Source: an uncultured Prevotellaceae bacterium (GTDB taxonomy: Bacteria > Bacteroidota > Bacteroidia > Bacteroidales > Bacteroidaceae). Taken from it: a stretch of 17,132 bases of DNA. Location: contig CAMKMK010000019.1 in assembly GCA_946413885.1 (NCBI GenBank), positions 1-17,132 on the forward strand, given 5' to 3'. The position numbers were made by a program, and so were the translations under genes. This document shows positions 1 through 7,119 of this stretch, piece after piece (position 1 is the first letter of the stretch; the number at the start of each line of letters is the position of its first letter). Under the pieces are notes generated by a model. The model was not told the DNA's origin. It saw only the letters and a program-made list of their open reading frames with translations, and searched no databases.

Positions 1-1475
1 AGGAATGAACTGAAGTCGTTGTAAGCCTTGCCGTATGTGTCCTTGCTGAAGTCCTGAACGCGCTTGATGACAGCTACGTTGTACTTGTCGATGATGTTGC
101 GACGATCTGTTACCTGAGCGATGACGATACCCTGACCTTCCAGCTCTATCTTGTTGTAAACGTTCAGAGGAGCGGTGGTGATGGTCTCTAAGAAGATGCG
201 GTTGTGCTCATCGATGGGAGTTCCTTCGTACTGAGCGCTGGTCAACCAGTTCTTGGCGGCTGTTTGGTCATATTTCTTGGCGATGCTGTCGAACACTTCA
301 CCTGCGTTCAGAGCGGTCATGATGCTGTCAGCAGTTTTACGTATGGCATCCATATCGGCTCCAGGAACGCCAATCTGACGAATCTCGACAGAATCGGGAC
401 GGCTAACCTTGGAGAGGAGACGAACGATGTTGATAGTGTTGTCGCTTGTATTCACGTAGGGACCTTTCTGAGAGCCTTCTGTGAGGGAATCCAGCTGTGC
501 AGCGATGTCTGTGGGAAGGGCCTTCTTGCTGACGGGAAGTGGGCTGAAGGAAACTTGGCTTGCAGCCTCGCGAACAATCTTTGCGGGTTCTGCACCCTCT
601 GCTGCCAATGCTTCTGCATACTCCTGCATCTCTTGGTTGAGAGCATCGATGTCGTCCTGGCTGGCCTTAACAGCTACGTCGATGTACTTGATGTCGCGGG
701 TCTCCTGATCGCTCTTGAAGAGCTCTTTCATCTCAGCATATTTTGCTTGAAGCTCGCTGTCTTCGATCTTAATGTCTGTATCCTTGATGGTGGTATATGG
801 TAGGGCAGCCATCAGGATGTCGCTCTCGTTGGTGCGGCCATCGAATGCCAACTTGGCAGCCACAGGATTGCTGATGAGGGTACCGTTGAGGAGTGCCTGA
901 TACTTCTGCAAGAGTGTCTGCTGGCGTACGTTCTTTTCGATGAACTTCCAGTAATTGAACATTTGGTTGTATTGCTCCTTGGTCTCAGAGGGGATTGCCG
1001 GGTTGTTGATAACCTCGTCATACTGAGAGAGGAACTGCTTCAGGGCATTGTAGTCGAAGGTTCCCTGCTGGGTACGGAAAGGAGTTTGGGCGAGCATGGG
1101 GTTGCTACCCTTTGTGATGATGTCCTGCAATTCGGCATCGGTTACGGAGAGACCCAATTTGTCACACTCGTGTCCGATAAGCTGCTGATTTACATACGTT
1201 TGCCAAACCTGATCGCGAATCATGGAAATCTGATCATCGTTCAAGGTGTTCAGGCTGTTTGAGAACTTGATAACGTCAGTGTATTCATCTACCAGAGCGT
1301 TGTAGTCCTGAACGTTGATGCTCTTACCATAGATCTCGCCTACTCTTTGGCGACTTTCTGCCTTCGTGTAAGACAGGGAGCGCACAAACTCTTCGGCAAT
1401 GAATGCAAACAAGGCGAGACCTACGCAGATAATCAGGATCTTGCCTCTGTTACGGATTTTTTGTAATGTTGCCAT
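1..1475 (-). CDS. PpiD/SurA-like periplasmic peptidyl-prolyl isomerase (C-terminus beyond left edge)
   Basis: The reading frame is open from the ATG at 1475 to the window edge, giving 491 residues without a stop. The product begins MATLQKIRNRGKILII, followed by one hydrophobic segment (about residues 12-28), so it is probably anchored in the inner membrane with the bulk in the periplasm, as in PpiD. A SurA-N-like helical chaperone region follows (about 45-230, including VNQQLIGHECDKLGLSVTDAEL). From about residue 360 (SVEIRQIGVPG onward) it resembles the start of a parvulin/rotamase domain. Bacteroidales homologues are, from memory, about 700 residues, so roughly 200 are missing here. The family assists folding of exported and outer-membrane proteins, which fits the lptC and outer-membrane neighbours. 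It has its own promoter and lies 103 bases downstream of the CBS-domain gene. The family is fairly sure; the exact orthology (PpiD or SurA) is inferred. Confidence 0.85.
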   Translation of the reverse strand, partial: MATLQKIRNRGKILIICVGLALFAFIAEEFVRSLSYTKAESRQRVGEIYGKSINVQDYNALVDEYTDVIKFSNSLNTLNDDQISMIRDQVWQTYVNQQLIGHECDKLGLSVTDAELQDIITKGSNPMLAQTPFRTQQGTFDYNALKQFLSQYDEVINNPAIPSETKEQYNQMFNYWKFIEKNVRQQTLLQKYQALLNGTLISNPVAAKLAFDGRTNESDILMAALPYTTIKDTDIKIEDSELQAKYAEMKELFKSDQETRDIKYIDVAVKASQDDIDALNQEMQEYAEALAAEGAEPAKIVREAASQVSFSPLPVSKKALPTDIAAQLDSLTEGSQKGPYVNTSDNTINIVRLLSKVSRPDSVEIRQIGVPGADMDAIRKTADSIMTALNAGEVFDSIAKKYDQTAAKNWLTSAQYEGTPIDEHNRIFLETITTAPLNVYNKIELEGQGIVIAQVTDRRNIIDKYNVAVIKRVQDFSKDTYGKAYNDFSSF

Positions 1476-1488
1476 TTTTTAATTGTTT
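1476..1488 (-). promoter_or_regulatory. A-rich translation initiation region with AAACAATTAA
   Basis: On the minus strand the 10-mer AAACAATTAA (1479-1488) ends 3 bases before the ATG of the isomerase gene. There is no Shine-Dalgarno. The same 10-mer occurs before two other starts in this window (15707-15716 and 17027-17036). A-rich leaders that replace Shine-Dalgarno sequences are known in Bacteroidetes; that this exact word acts as an element is inference. Confidence 0.5.
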
Positions 1489-1524
1489 ATGTATTTTTGT
1501 TGTTTTAATTTCACAATTAGCGCA

Positions 1525-1532
1525 CAAAGATA
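1525..1532 (-). promoter_or_regulatory. Bacteroidetes -7 promoter element for the PPIase gene
   Basis: The minus strand reads TATCTTTG, an exact match to the Bacteroides -7 consensus TAnnTTTG. Transcription would start near 1521, giving a leader of about 46 bases before the ATG at 1475. I see no good TTTG -33 box 18-21 bases upstream. Confidence 0.6.
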
Positions 1533-1578
1533 TGAAAAAAATTCCATACCTCACCTATTTAAATAAGAAAAAGTGTAT

Positions 1579-2886
1579 TTATTGTACCGCTTTAAGCCGT
1601 ACAAGTTCAATCTTAGTGGTCGTATTCTTAACTATCTTGAATTCCCAATGGCCAAATTTCACCACTTCGTTGAGTTTGGGGAAACTCTGATACTCGTGCA
1701 GGATGAGTCCGCCCACAGTCAGGTATTCGTCGCTTTCTGGCAGATCCAATCCCAATATCTCGTTAGCCTTCTCTATCTCCAATCGGGCTGAAAGCAGGTA
1801 CTCGTTGGGTCCCAAGGGTTTAGCTATGTAGTTCACGTTGTCGTGCTCGTCCTCGATGTCTCCAAAGATTTCCTCCACCAGGTCCTCTAAGGTGACGATA
1901 CCGCTTGTGCCTCCGAATTCATCCACCACAACGGCAATCGAACGTTTCTGGGCTATGAAGTTTGAAAGCAGTTTCTGGGCATTCATGGTCTCTGGAACGA
2001 TGCTCACTTCCCGCATGCCCTTCGTCCAATCCTCGCCTCGTTTCAGGCGGAACATCTCTGAAGAATGTATGTAGCCCACGATATTGTCGATATCTTCCTC
2101 GTAAACGATGATCTTGCTGTGTCCTCTTTCCACGAAATGATTCAGCAGAACCTCCAAGGGAGTCTTGACTTCCACCGCATCAATCTCAGTACGGGGTACG
2201 ATGCAGTCGCGTACTTTCACGTTGCTGAAATCCAGAGCATTCTGGAAGATCTTCACTTCGTCCTCCATCTTGTCTTCATCGTCCACGCGGTCTATGTTGC
2301 TTTGGATCAGATAATCCAAGTCAACTTTCGTGAAAGCTTTCTCTTCCTCACCTGATTTTACTCTCACGCCAACGATTCTCAGGATAAGTTTGCTCAGTCC
2401 GCTGGTAAACTTGCTGATGGGCCACAGAAGAATATATATGATATAGGTAGGCAGGGCAAATGCTCGCATCATCCGGTTGGGGTCAATACGAAAGAGGGTC
2501 TTGGGAAGGAATTCTCCTGTGAAGAGCACGATGGTTGTGCTGACCAAGGTCTGGATGATCAGGCAAAAAGTATCGTTGGGACAGTTCCCTAAAATGTCTG
2601 GCACATGGATACCTAATGGAACCAGAATGAGTCGCTCGATGAGTTGAGCCATCAGGATACCATAAATGACCAGAGCGATGTTGTTCCCTACCAGCAGGGT
2701 AGAGATGAAGTTGTTGGGATGATGATAAAAGGTGTCGATGAGATGAGCTGAGAAAGTGCTGCTCTCTCTGTCCATCTCGAATCTCAGTTTACTACTCGAG
2801 ACGAATGCTATCTCCAGCCCTGAAAAGTATGCGCTGAAGAAAAGTACAAGCAAGGTTTCTAATATGAGTTGTGTTGTCTCGTTCAC
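1579..2886 (-). CDS. CNNM/DUF21-CBS-CorC_HlyC membrane protein (hemolysin/TlyC family, GldE-like)
   Basis: This is a 435-residue integral membrane protein. The order is a DUF21/CNNM transmembrane domain (hydrophobic segments near residues 8-28, 60-80, 105-127 and 143-165), a CBS pair (about 228-345, containing VVVDEFGGTSGIVTLED at 319-335), and a C-terminal CorC_HlyC domain (about 353-432). Members are called hemolysins for historical reasons; several take part in magnesium/cation transport, and Bacteroidetes GldE belongs to the same superfamily. Assignment to ion transport here is by family only. The start is GTG at 2886, preceded by an A-rich stretch (AAACAAAAA); the next in-frame methionine would remove the first membrane segment. 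It lies 58 bases downstream of lptC on the same strand with no visible promoter between, so it is probably in the coaX operon. Confidence 0.88.
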   Translation of the reverse strand: MNETTQLILETLLVLFFSAYFSGLEIAFVSSSKLRFEMDRESSTFSAHLIDTFYHHPNNFISTLLVGNNIALVIYGILMAQLIERLILVPLGIHVPDILGNCPNDTFCLIIQTLVSTTIVLFTGEFLPKTLFRIDPNRMMRAFALPTYIIYILLWPISKFTSGLSKLILRIVGVRVKSGEEEKAFTKVDLDYLIQSNIDRVDDEDKMEDEVKIFQNALDFSNVKVRDCIVPRTEIDAVEVKTPLEVLLNHFVERGHSKIIVYEEDIDNIVGYIHSSEMFRLKRGEDWTKGMREVSIVPETMNAQKLLSNFIAQKRSIAVVVDEFGGTSGIVTLEDLVEEIFGDIEDEHDNVNYIAKPLGPNEYLLSARLEIEKANEILGLDLPESDEYLTVGGLILHEYQSFPKLNEVVKFGHWEFKIVKNTTTKIELVRLKAVQ

Positions 2887-2944
2887 TTTTTGTTTCTTTT
2901 CTCTTTGTATTCCTTTATGTTGTCGTTCCTTGAAGGAAATATGT

Positions 2945-3679
2945 TTATCTGCCTACGGTTTGGAACTTCTTGGGTTTAGCTGCAGCTCCTTTCTCCTTAG
3001 CTTGCACCTTTACTCGCTGTTCTTGTTCCATCGATTGGTCATTCGTCCCAGCATTCTCGTTTGTTGCAGTATTGTCTTTTGCCTGATTGTCAGGCTGTTC
3101 CTGAGTGTCCGTTACAGGGAATGCTCCAGCCGAGTTATTGACATAATATTTCGTCATTTGCTCGTTGCTGCGGAATTCTGTTCCTTCCAGCTCACGTTCA
3201 GGAGTCTTGATGTGCATGTATGTGTGGTTGTACATCTCGTGACGTATCATGTCCCAAAAGAGTTCTTCAGTATGAAATACGTCTCCTTTGACGTTGCGAA
3301 CCACCACTCTTCCTCGCAGTTCCCATAGTTTCTGCTCGTGCAGGTAAGCTGTATCAGATTGTACGTACAGGTCAACGTGGAATTTCTCATCGAAGCGTTC
3401 CATCAGGAGTCCTTTCACAAACTTCCATGTGGCAGGTCTGTTTTCCTGAGTAAAGATGTCCCATTCCTCAGCTACCATGTGATAACGCATCACACCAGAA
3501 TCAGAGATCAAAGTGTTGATTCCTCTGGCATGCATGAAAGGGATGGAGTCGTTATCTCTGATAGCAGGAGCTGTATGCTCTACATCTCCGCTGCATGCAT
3601 AAGTCAGGCACAGGGCTGACAGGAAAGCCAACAGATATGATACTTGTCTTTTCGTCTTCTTTCTCGTTTTTTCAGTAAT
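2945..3679 (-). CDS. lptC: LptC-family LPS export protein; start codon uncertain (ATT at 3679, CTG at 3634 or TTG at 3631)
   Basis: The body matches LptC: a SDSGVMRYHM-like strand, then W...PATWKF..GLLMERFD, a WELRGRVVVRN strand and a FHTEELFWD strand typical of the beta-jellyroll that passes LPS from LptBFG to LptA. The last 80 or so residues are a low-complexity Gln/Asn/Lys-rich tail. Upstream of a lipoprotein-like hydrophobic segment ending in LTYAC the frame stays open only as far as a TGA at 3686-3688. It contains no ATG or GTG. Candidate starts are ATT 3679 (244 residues, with the basic n-region TEKTRKKTKRQ), CTG 3634 and TTG 3631 (228 residues, no positive n-region). I chose ATT because it alone gives a proper signal sequence, but this is inference. 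An ATG lies two codons beyond the TGA. It follows the barrel gene by 19 bases. Confidence 0.8.
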   Translation of the reverse strand: MTEKTRKKTKRQVSYLLAFLSALCLTYACSGDVEHTAPAIRDNDSIPFMHARGINTLISDSGVMRYHMVAEEWDIFTQENRPATWKFVKGLLMERFDEKFHVDLYVQSDTAYLHEQKLWELRGRVVVRNVKGDVFHTEELFWDMIRHEMYNHTYMHIKTPERELEGTEFRSNEQMTKYYVNNSAGAFPVTDTQEQPDNQAKDNTATNENAGTNDQSMEQEQRVKVQAKEKGAAAKPKKFQTVGR

Positions 3680-3698
3680 AGGATATCAGAGCATTGGC

Positions 3699-5021
3699 TT
3701 ACTTGATCTTGAACTTCATGAACCAGTTCTCGTTGAAGGTTACACCTACATTTACCGCGAAATAGTTCTCCGTTATCATCTTGCTTACGCTGGGTGAACG
3801 GCGCATCCACTGGAGGCTCACGTTGACCATCGAGCCACTATTGATTTTGTTGCTGATGGGTAATCCTGCTCCCAAGCTTATACCTAATTCCTTGGGCCCA
3901 TTCTGATTGTTGACCACCAGATAGGGAGTGGAATAGTTGGCTCCCATCCTCCATTGTATGCGATTCATGTAAGAACGGGCCAAAGGATTTATGATGTATT
4001 GTGCGCCTACTGCTATCTTGCTGCGATTCAGATAAGATCCTTTTTGGGGAGTGTAAGTCAGATTTCCTGAAGCGGTACTCATCTCAGGTACTCGGCAATT
4101 GCTCCATTGCTCGTATTTGTAATCAGCTCCAACCAGAAGGTTCATTCCATGCTGCCATGTGGCACCAAAACCATAGGTGTAGGGAAGGTCGAAAGCATTC
4201 TCAGCCACCACTTGCACGCTGTCACCTGTACTTGTATAACGGGTCAATGTGGCGTCGCTCTTTATTTTGTGTCCTATTCCAGCTGTCAAACCCAGAGTCA
4301 GCATGTCTTCCTTCGTGATACGTATGGGGTATTGGAGTCCAGCGTCTATCTTATAGGTCTTTATCTGAGCATCGTGGGTTGAGTTCAGTCCGCTGTACGA
4401 ACTGGAAGAACTTCCGCCCTCGGAGAAAGTCTGGATTAATTGATGGTTATAATTTCCCCAGATGTAACCCACGTTGGCTCCAATAGACAGTTTAGCAAAA
4501 GGATTCCAACCAACACCAACATACATTTGATGCAATCCTCCGTCACCATAATAAGTGCTGTTGGAAGTGATGGCTTGCGTGGTTGTATAGTCGTTGGTGA
4601 TTTTGCTTTCATGGCTGAAATTGTAGCCAATCGTGCTGAAAGGAACAAATCCAGCAGAAACACCTACTCCCTTGGCAACACGGAATCCCATGTTGACGTA
4701 ATCTAACGAGCAGTTTGTCACGTTTATTTTGGTCCCTCCACTCTTCATGTTTCCCATGCTGACATTCATGCCCACGTCAAAGAGGAATGTCAGAGAATCG
4801 ATGGCAGAATACGAAGCAGGGTTGCTCATGTTCACGCGATTACCGGCTCTGAAGCCCTGTCCAATGCCGCCCATCGCCTTGTTGAAGCCTTGTGATTGGT
4901 CGTTCAGCGTTCCCAGACCAAATCGAGAATAGCTGCTGTTGCTTCCGTTGGTTTGCCCCATAGTGGCGCCAGCCACAAGGGTCAGCAGGAGGATGCAGAT
5001 ATATTTTCTATAATTTGTCAT
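3699..5021 (-). CDS. Outer-membrane beta-barrel protein, OmpP1/FadL-like, Bacteroidales conserved
   Basis: This 440-residue protein has a clear signal peptide (MTNYRKYICILLLTLVAGAT, cleavage likely near residue 22). Its N-terminal signature is YSRFGLG at 31-37, then an AMGGIGQGFR segment and NPASYSAIDSLTFLF starting at residue 67, followed by many amphipathic alternating strands. This is the pattern of Bacteroidales outer-membrane barrel proteins usually found beside coaX and lptC and often left as hypothetical or OmpP1/FadL-type. The substrate is unknown; transport of a hydrophobic ligand is only a family-level possibility. It starts at ATG 5021, 54 bases after coaX on the same strand, with no promoter visible between. 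In other Bacteroidales I recall a TPR protein between this gene and lptC; none is present here. Confidence 0.8.
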   Translation of the reverse strand: MTNYRKYICILLLTLVAGATMGQTNGSNSSYSRFGLGTLNDQSQGFNKAMGGIGQGFRAGNRVNMSNPASYSAIDSLTFLFDVGMNVSMGNMKSGGTKINVTNCSLDYVNMGFRVAKGVGVSAGFVPFSTIGYNFSHESKITNDYTTTQAITSNSTYYGDGGLHQMYVGVGWNPFAKLSIGANVGYIWGNYNHQLIQTFSEGGSSSSSYSGLNSTHDAQIKTYKIDAGLQYPIRITKEDMLTLGLTAGIGHKIKSDATLTRYTSTGDSVQVVAENAFDLPYTYGFGATWQHGMNLLVGADYKYEQWSNCRVPEMSTASGNLTYTPQKGSYLNRSKIAVGAQYIINPLARSYMNRIQWRMGANYSTPYLVVNNQNGPKELGISLGAGLPISNKINSGSMVNVSLQWMRRSPSVSKMITENYFAVNVGVTFNENWFMKFKIK

Positions 5022-5075
5022 TCGTTTTCTTCTTACTTCAGTCCAGATGGAATGTTTCTGTCTTTTTGCGTTAAA

Positions 5076-5816
5076 TCATTTTCCGTCGTTGAGTATATCC
5101 TGATAATCCAGGATTCTGTTTAATCCACGTGGCACAATATATTTGTCAGAGAATACGATGCTCTTGATGCTTGCATCAAAGTTGATCTCGTCACCACCCG
5201 TCAGAAAGACCATTAGATTGGGATATTTGGCTCTCATGGAACGGATATAACCCTCTATCTCATACTTCATGCCACGAAGCACACCGCTACGGATTGCTGT
5301 ATGGGTATCATATCCCATGCCTGGCACATCGCCTTTGGGGGAAACCAGAGGCAATTTGGCTGTGAATTGATGAAGCGATTTCAATCGCATGTACATTCCT
5401 GGTGCAATGTTGCCTCCCCAGTAATTACCATATTTGTCTATTACCTCATAAGTGATGCATGTTCCTGCATCGATGATCAACAGATCTTGACCAGGTTTCA
5501 GGGTACTTGCGCCCACTACGGCAGCCACACGGTCGGCTCCCAATGTTTGGGGAGTACGATAATGATTGTGGATGGGGATAGGAGTTTCGTGGGTCAAATA
5601 CAACATAGGGAAGTTCAAAGCATCCAGCTTTTGCTGTGCCTCTTTGCTGATGTCTCTGACGGTAGCCAGAATGCCTTTCTTGAAAGGATATTTCTTGGAA
5701 AATTCCTCCAAACCAGTCAACGTCTCATCGTCTGCATGGAGTTCATCGATGGGTTCGTTTCCTTGGAAAGCGACCAGTTTGGCCACAGTATTTCCTATAT
5801 CGATTATTAATTTCAC
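5076..5816 (-). CDS. coaX: Type III pantothenate kinase
   Basis: CoaX phosphorylates pantothenate with ATP, the first committed step of coenzyme A synthesis, in the cytoplasm. The 246-residue length is normal. Visible motifs in order are the phosphate-binding DIGNT at residues 6-10, GADR at 93-96, DAGT at 116-119 and GGNIAPGM at 134-141, all hallmarks of the ASKHA-fold type III enzyme. The start is GTG at 5816 (MKLIIDIGNT), which places DIGN at the usual distance from the N-terminus. A strong promoter ends only 5 bases upstream, so the message may be leaderless. It is the first gene of a probable operon continuing into the outer-membrane protein, lptC and the CBS-domain gene. Confidence 0.95.
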   Translation of the reverse strand: MKLIIDIGNTVAKLVAFQGNEPIDELHADDETLTGLEEFSKKYPFKKGILATVRDISKEAQQKLDALNFPMLYLTHETPIPIHNHYRTPQTLGADRVAAVVGASTLKPGQDLLIIDAGTCITYEVIDKYGNYWGGNIAPGMYMRLKSLHQFTAKLPLVSPKGDVPGMGYDTHTAIRSGVLRGMKYEIEGYIRSMRAKYPNLMVFLTGGDEINFDASIKSIVFSDKYIVPRGLNRILDYQDILNDGK

Positions 5817-5821
5817 GGGTA

Positions 5822-5851
5822 CAAAGGTACATAATTTATATGAAACTCAAA
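5822..5851 (-). promoter_or_regulatory. Bacteroidetes promoter for coaX
   Basis: On the minus strand there is a TTTG -33 box at 5848-5851, an 18-base spacer, and TACCTTTG (-7 consensus TAnnTTTG) at 5822-5829. The expected start of transcription, about 4 bases beyond the -7 box, falls at about 5818, within a few bases of the GTG at 5816. The two elements and spacing fit the Bacteroides sigma-ABfr consensus well. Confidence 0.7.
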
Positions 5852-5926
5852 CGATGTTGCATGAAAGTTTTCTTTGACTGTGCAAAATATCTGCCTCTTC
5901 AGACTCTAAAATTCGTCTAAAAGCCG

Positions 5927-5934
5927 TATCTTTG
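5927..5934 (+). promoter_or_regulatory. Bacteroidetes -7 element for the DUF4105 gene
   Basis: TATCTTTG matches TAnnTTTG exactly and is followed by C, as in many Bacteroides promoters. Only 6 bases separate it from the ATG at 5941, so the transcript would have a leader of roughly 0-3 bases. I find no convincing -33 TTTG at 18-21 bases upstream. The box also overlaps a TTG at 5932 that could otherwise be taken as the start codon. Confidence 0.6.
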
Positions 5935-5940
5935 CACTCG

Positions 5941-7119
5941 ATGAAAAGAATCAAGTCTTTGTTGATGCTTCTCTTGTTGGCTTTGCAAGCCTTTGCTCAG
6001 CCAACTGATAGTTTACAGATAAGCCTCATAACCTGTTCGCCAGGTCCAAAGGTGTATTCTTTGTATGGCCATACAGCTATTCGTTGCCAGAATTTCACCC
6101 GTGGGGCAGATTGGGTTTTCAATTATGGAGTTTTCTCTTTTACCCAGCCCAATTTCATCTGGCGCTTTGTGTTGGGGAAATGCGATTACATGGTAGAAGC
6201 TATACCTTGGAAGTATTTCCTAACTGATTACGAGAAACGAGGTTCCAGCGTGACGGCTCAGGTACTAAATTTGAATCAGATCGAGGCATTTCGTATCTTC
6301 TATAATCTCATCGAGAATTGCCGACCAGAAAACTGTGAATACAGATATAATTTCTTTTACAATAACTGTACCACGAAAGCACGTGATATGATTGAATATT
6401 CAGTGGAAGGAGAGGTGGAGTATACTCCAGAGCCCAACAAGAAATCTTTTCGCCAGATTCTTCATGAATATACAGATGTAAATCCTTGGGCAGGAGAAGG
6501 AAACGACATGCTTCTTGGTGCTGCTGTTGACACGTTGCTCGATGATCGTTCTCAGATGTTCGCCCCAGAGTATATGATGCATTATTTGGATGGAGCTGTT
6601 GTTCGAGATGGAGAAGGAAATGTCAAACCATTGGTAAAAAGAACTGACATTTTATTAGCAAAGAGAGAGATGCCAGTTGAGCTTCTCTTACCCATCAGTC
6701 CTCTTGCTGCCGGATGGCTTCTTTTAGCTTTTGCCCTGATGATTGTGTGCATCGAATATTTTTCTCACTACATGTTGTGGATTTGGGATGTTATCCTGCT
6801 TTTTTTGCAGGGATGCGCTGGCAGTCTGTTGGTCTTTATGTTTCTCTTTTCTCAGCACCCGTCTGTCGATACCAATTGGCTCGTTTGGCTCCTCAATCCA
6901 ATTGCTTTTTTGGGGATTCCTTTGGTCGTAAAGGCTGCATGGCATCGTCGAAAGACTCTTTGGCATGCCTACAATTTCACCATTTTAACATTATTTATAG
7001 TATTTTCCCCTTGGATACCACAAGATTTCGGGGATATAGTTGTACCTTTGGCCCTGATTTTGCTGACTAGGCCAATAAGTTATTACTTATTCTATCAGCG
7101 AACGAAGGTAAAGAAATGA
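5941..7119 (+). CDS. DUF4105 (Lnb N-terminal periplasmic domain) membrane protein
   Basis: The 392-residue protein has a signal sequence (MKRIKSLLMLLLLALQAFAQ). A DUF4105-type domain (about 22-220) follows, with the conserved SLYGHTAIR (His44), NYGVFSF, and YNNCTTKARD (Cys143). The His and Cys are the sort of pair seen in papain/NlpC-like hydrolases, but catalysis is not established here. The C-terminal third (about 250-385) holds four or more hydrophobic segments, so the domain is probably tethered to the inner membrane and faces the periplasm. I chose ATG 5941 over the in-frame TTG at 5932 because the latter lies inside the -7 promoter box. The stop overlaps the next start as ATGA, which implies coupled translation with the phosphatase-like gene. 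Its role is unknown; an envelope function is inferred. Confidence 0.82.
   Translation: MKRIKSLLMLLLLALQAFAQPTDSLQISLITCSPGPKVYSLYGHTAIRCQNFTRGADWVFNYGVFSFTQPNFIWRFVLGKCDYMVEAIPWKYFLTDYEKRGSSVTAQVLNLNQIEAFRIFYNLIENCRPENCEYRYNFFYNNCTTKARDMIEYSVEGEVEYTPEPNKKSFRQILHEYTDVNPWAGEGNDMLLGAAVDTLLDDRSQMFAPEYMMHYLDGAVVRDGEGNVKPLVKRTDILLAKREMPVELLLPISPLAAGWLLLAFALMIVCIEYFSHYMLWIWDVILLFLQGCAGSLLVFMFLFSQHPSVDTNWLVWLLNPIAFLGIPLVVKAAWHRRKTLWHAYNFTILTLFIVFSPWIPQDFGDIVVPLALILLTRPISYYLFYQRTKVKK

Noticed and set aside
204..803. A 199-codon plus-strand open frame near the left edge
   Set aside because: The minus strand here encodes the isomerase continuously from 1475 to the window edge. The plus frame has no credible start or domain.
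3604..3810. A 68-codon minus-strand frame spanning the end of the barrel gene and the lptC start
   Set aside because: It overlaps two conserved genes in another frame and has no domain. It does not explain the missing lptC start.
5932..5940. TTG at 5932 as the start of the DUF4105 gene
   Set aside because: The TTG is part of the -7 promoter box TATCTTTG. The ATG at 5941 gives a clean signal peptide.
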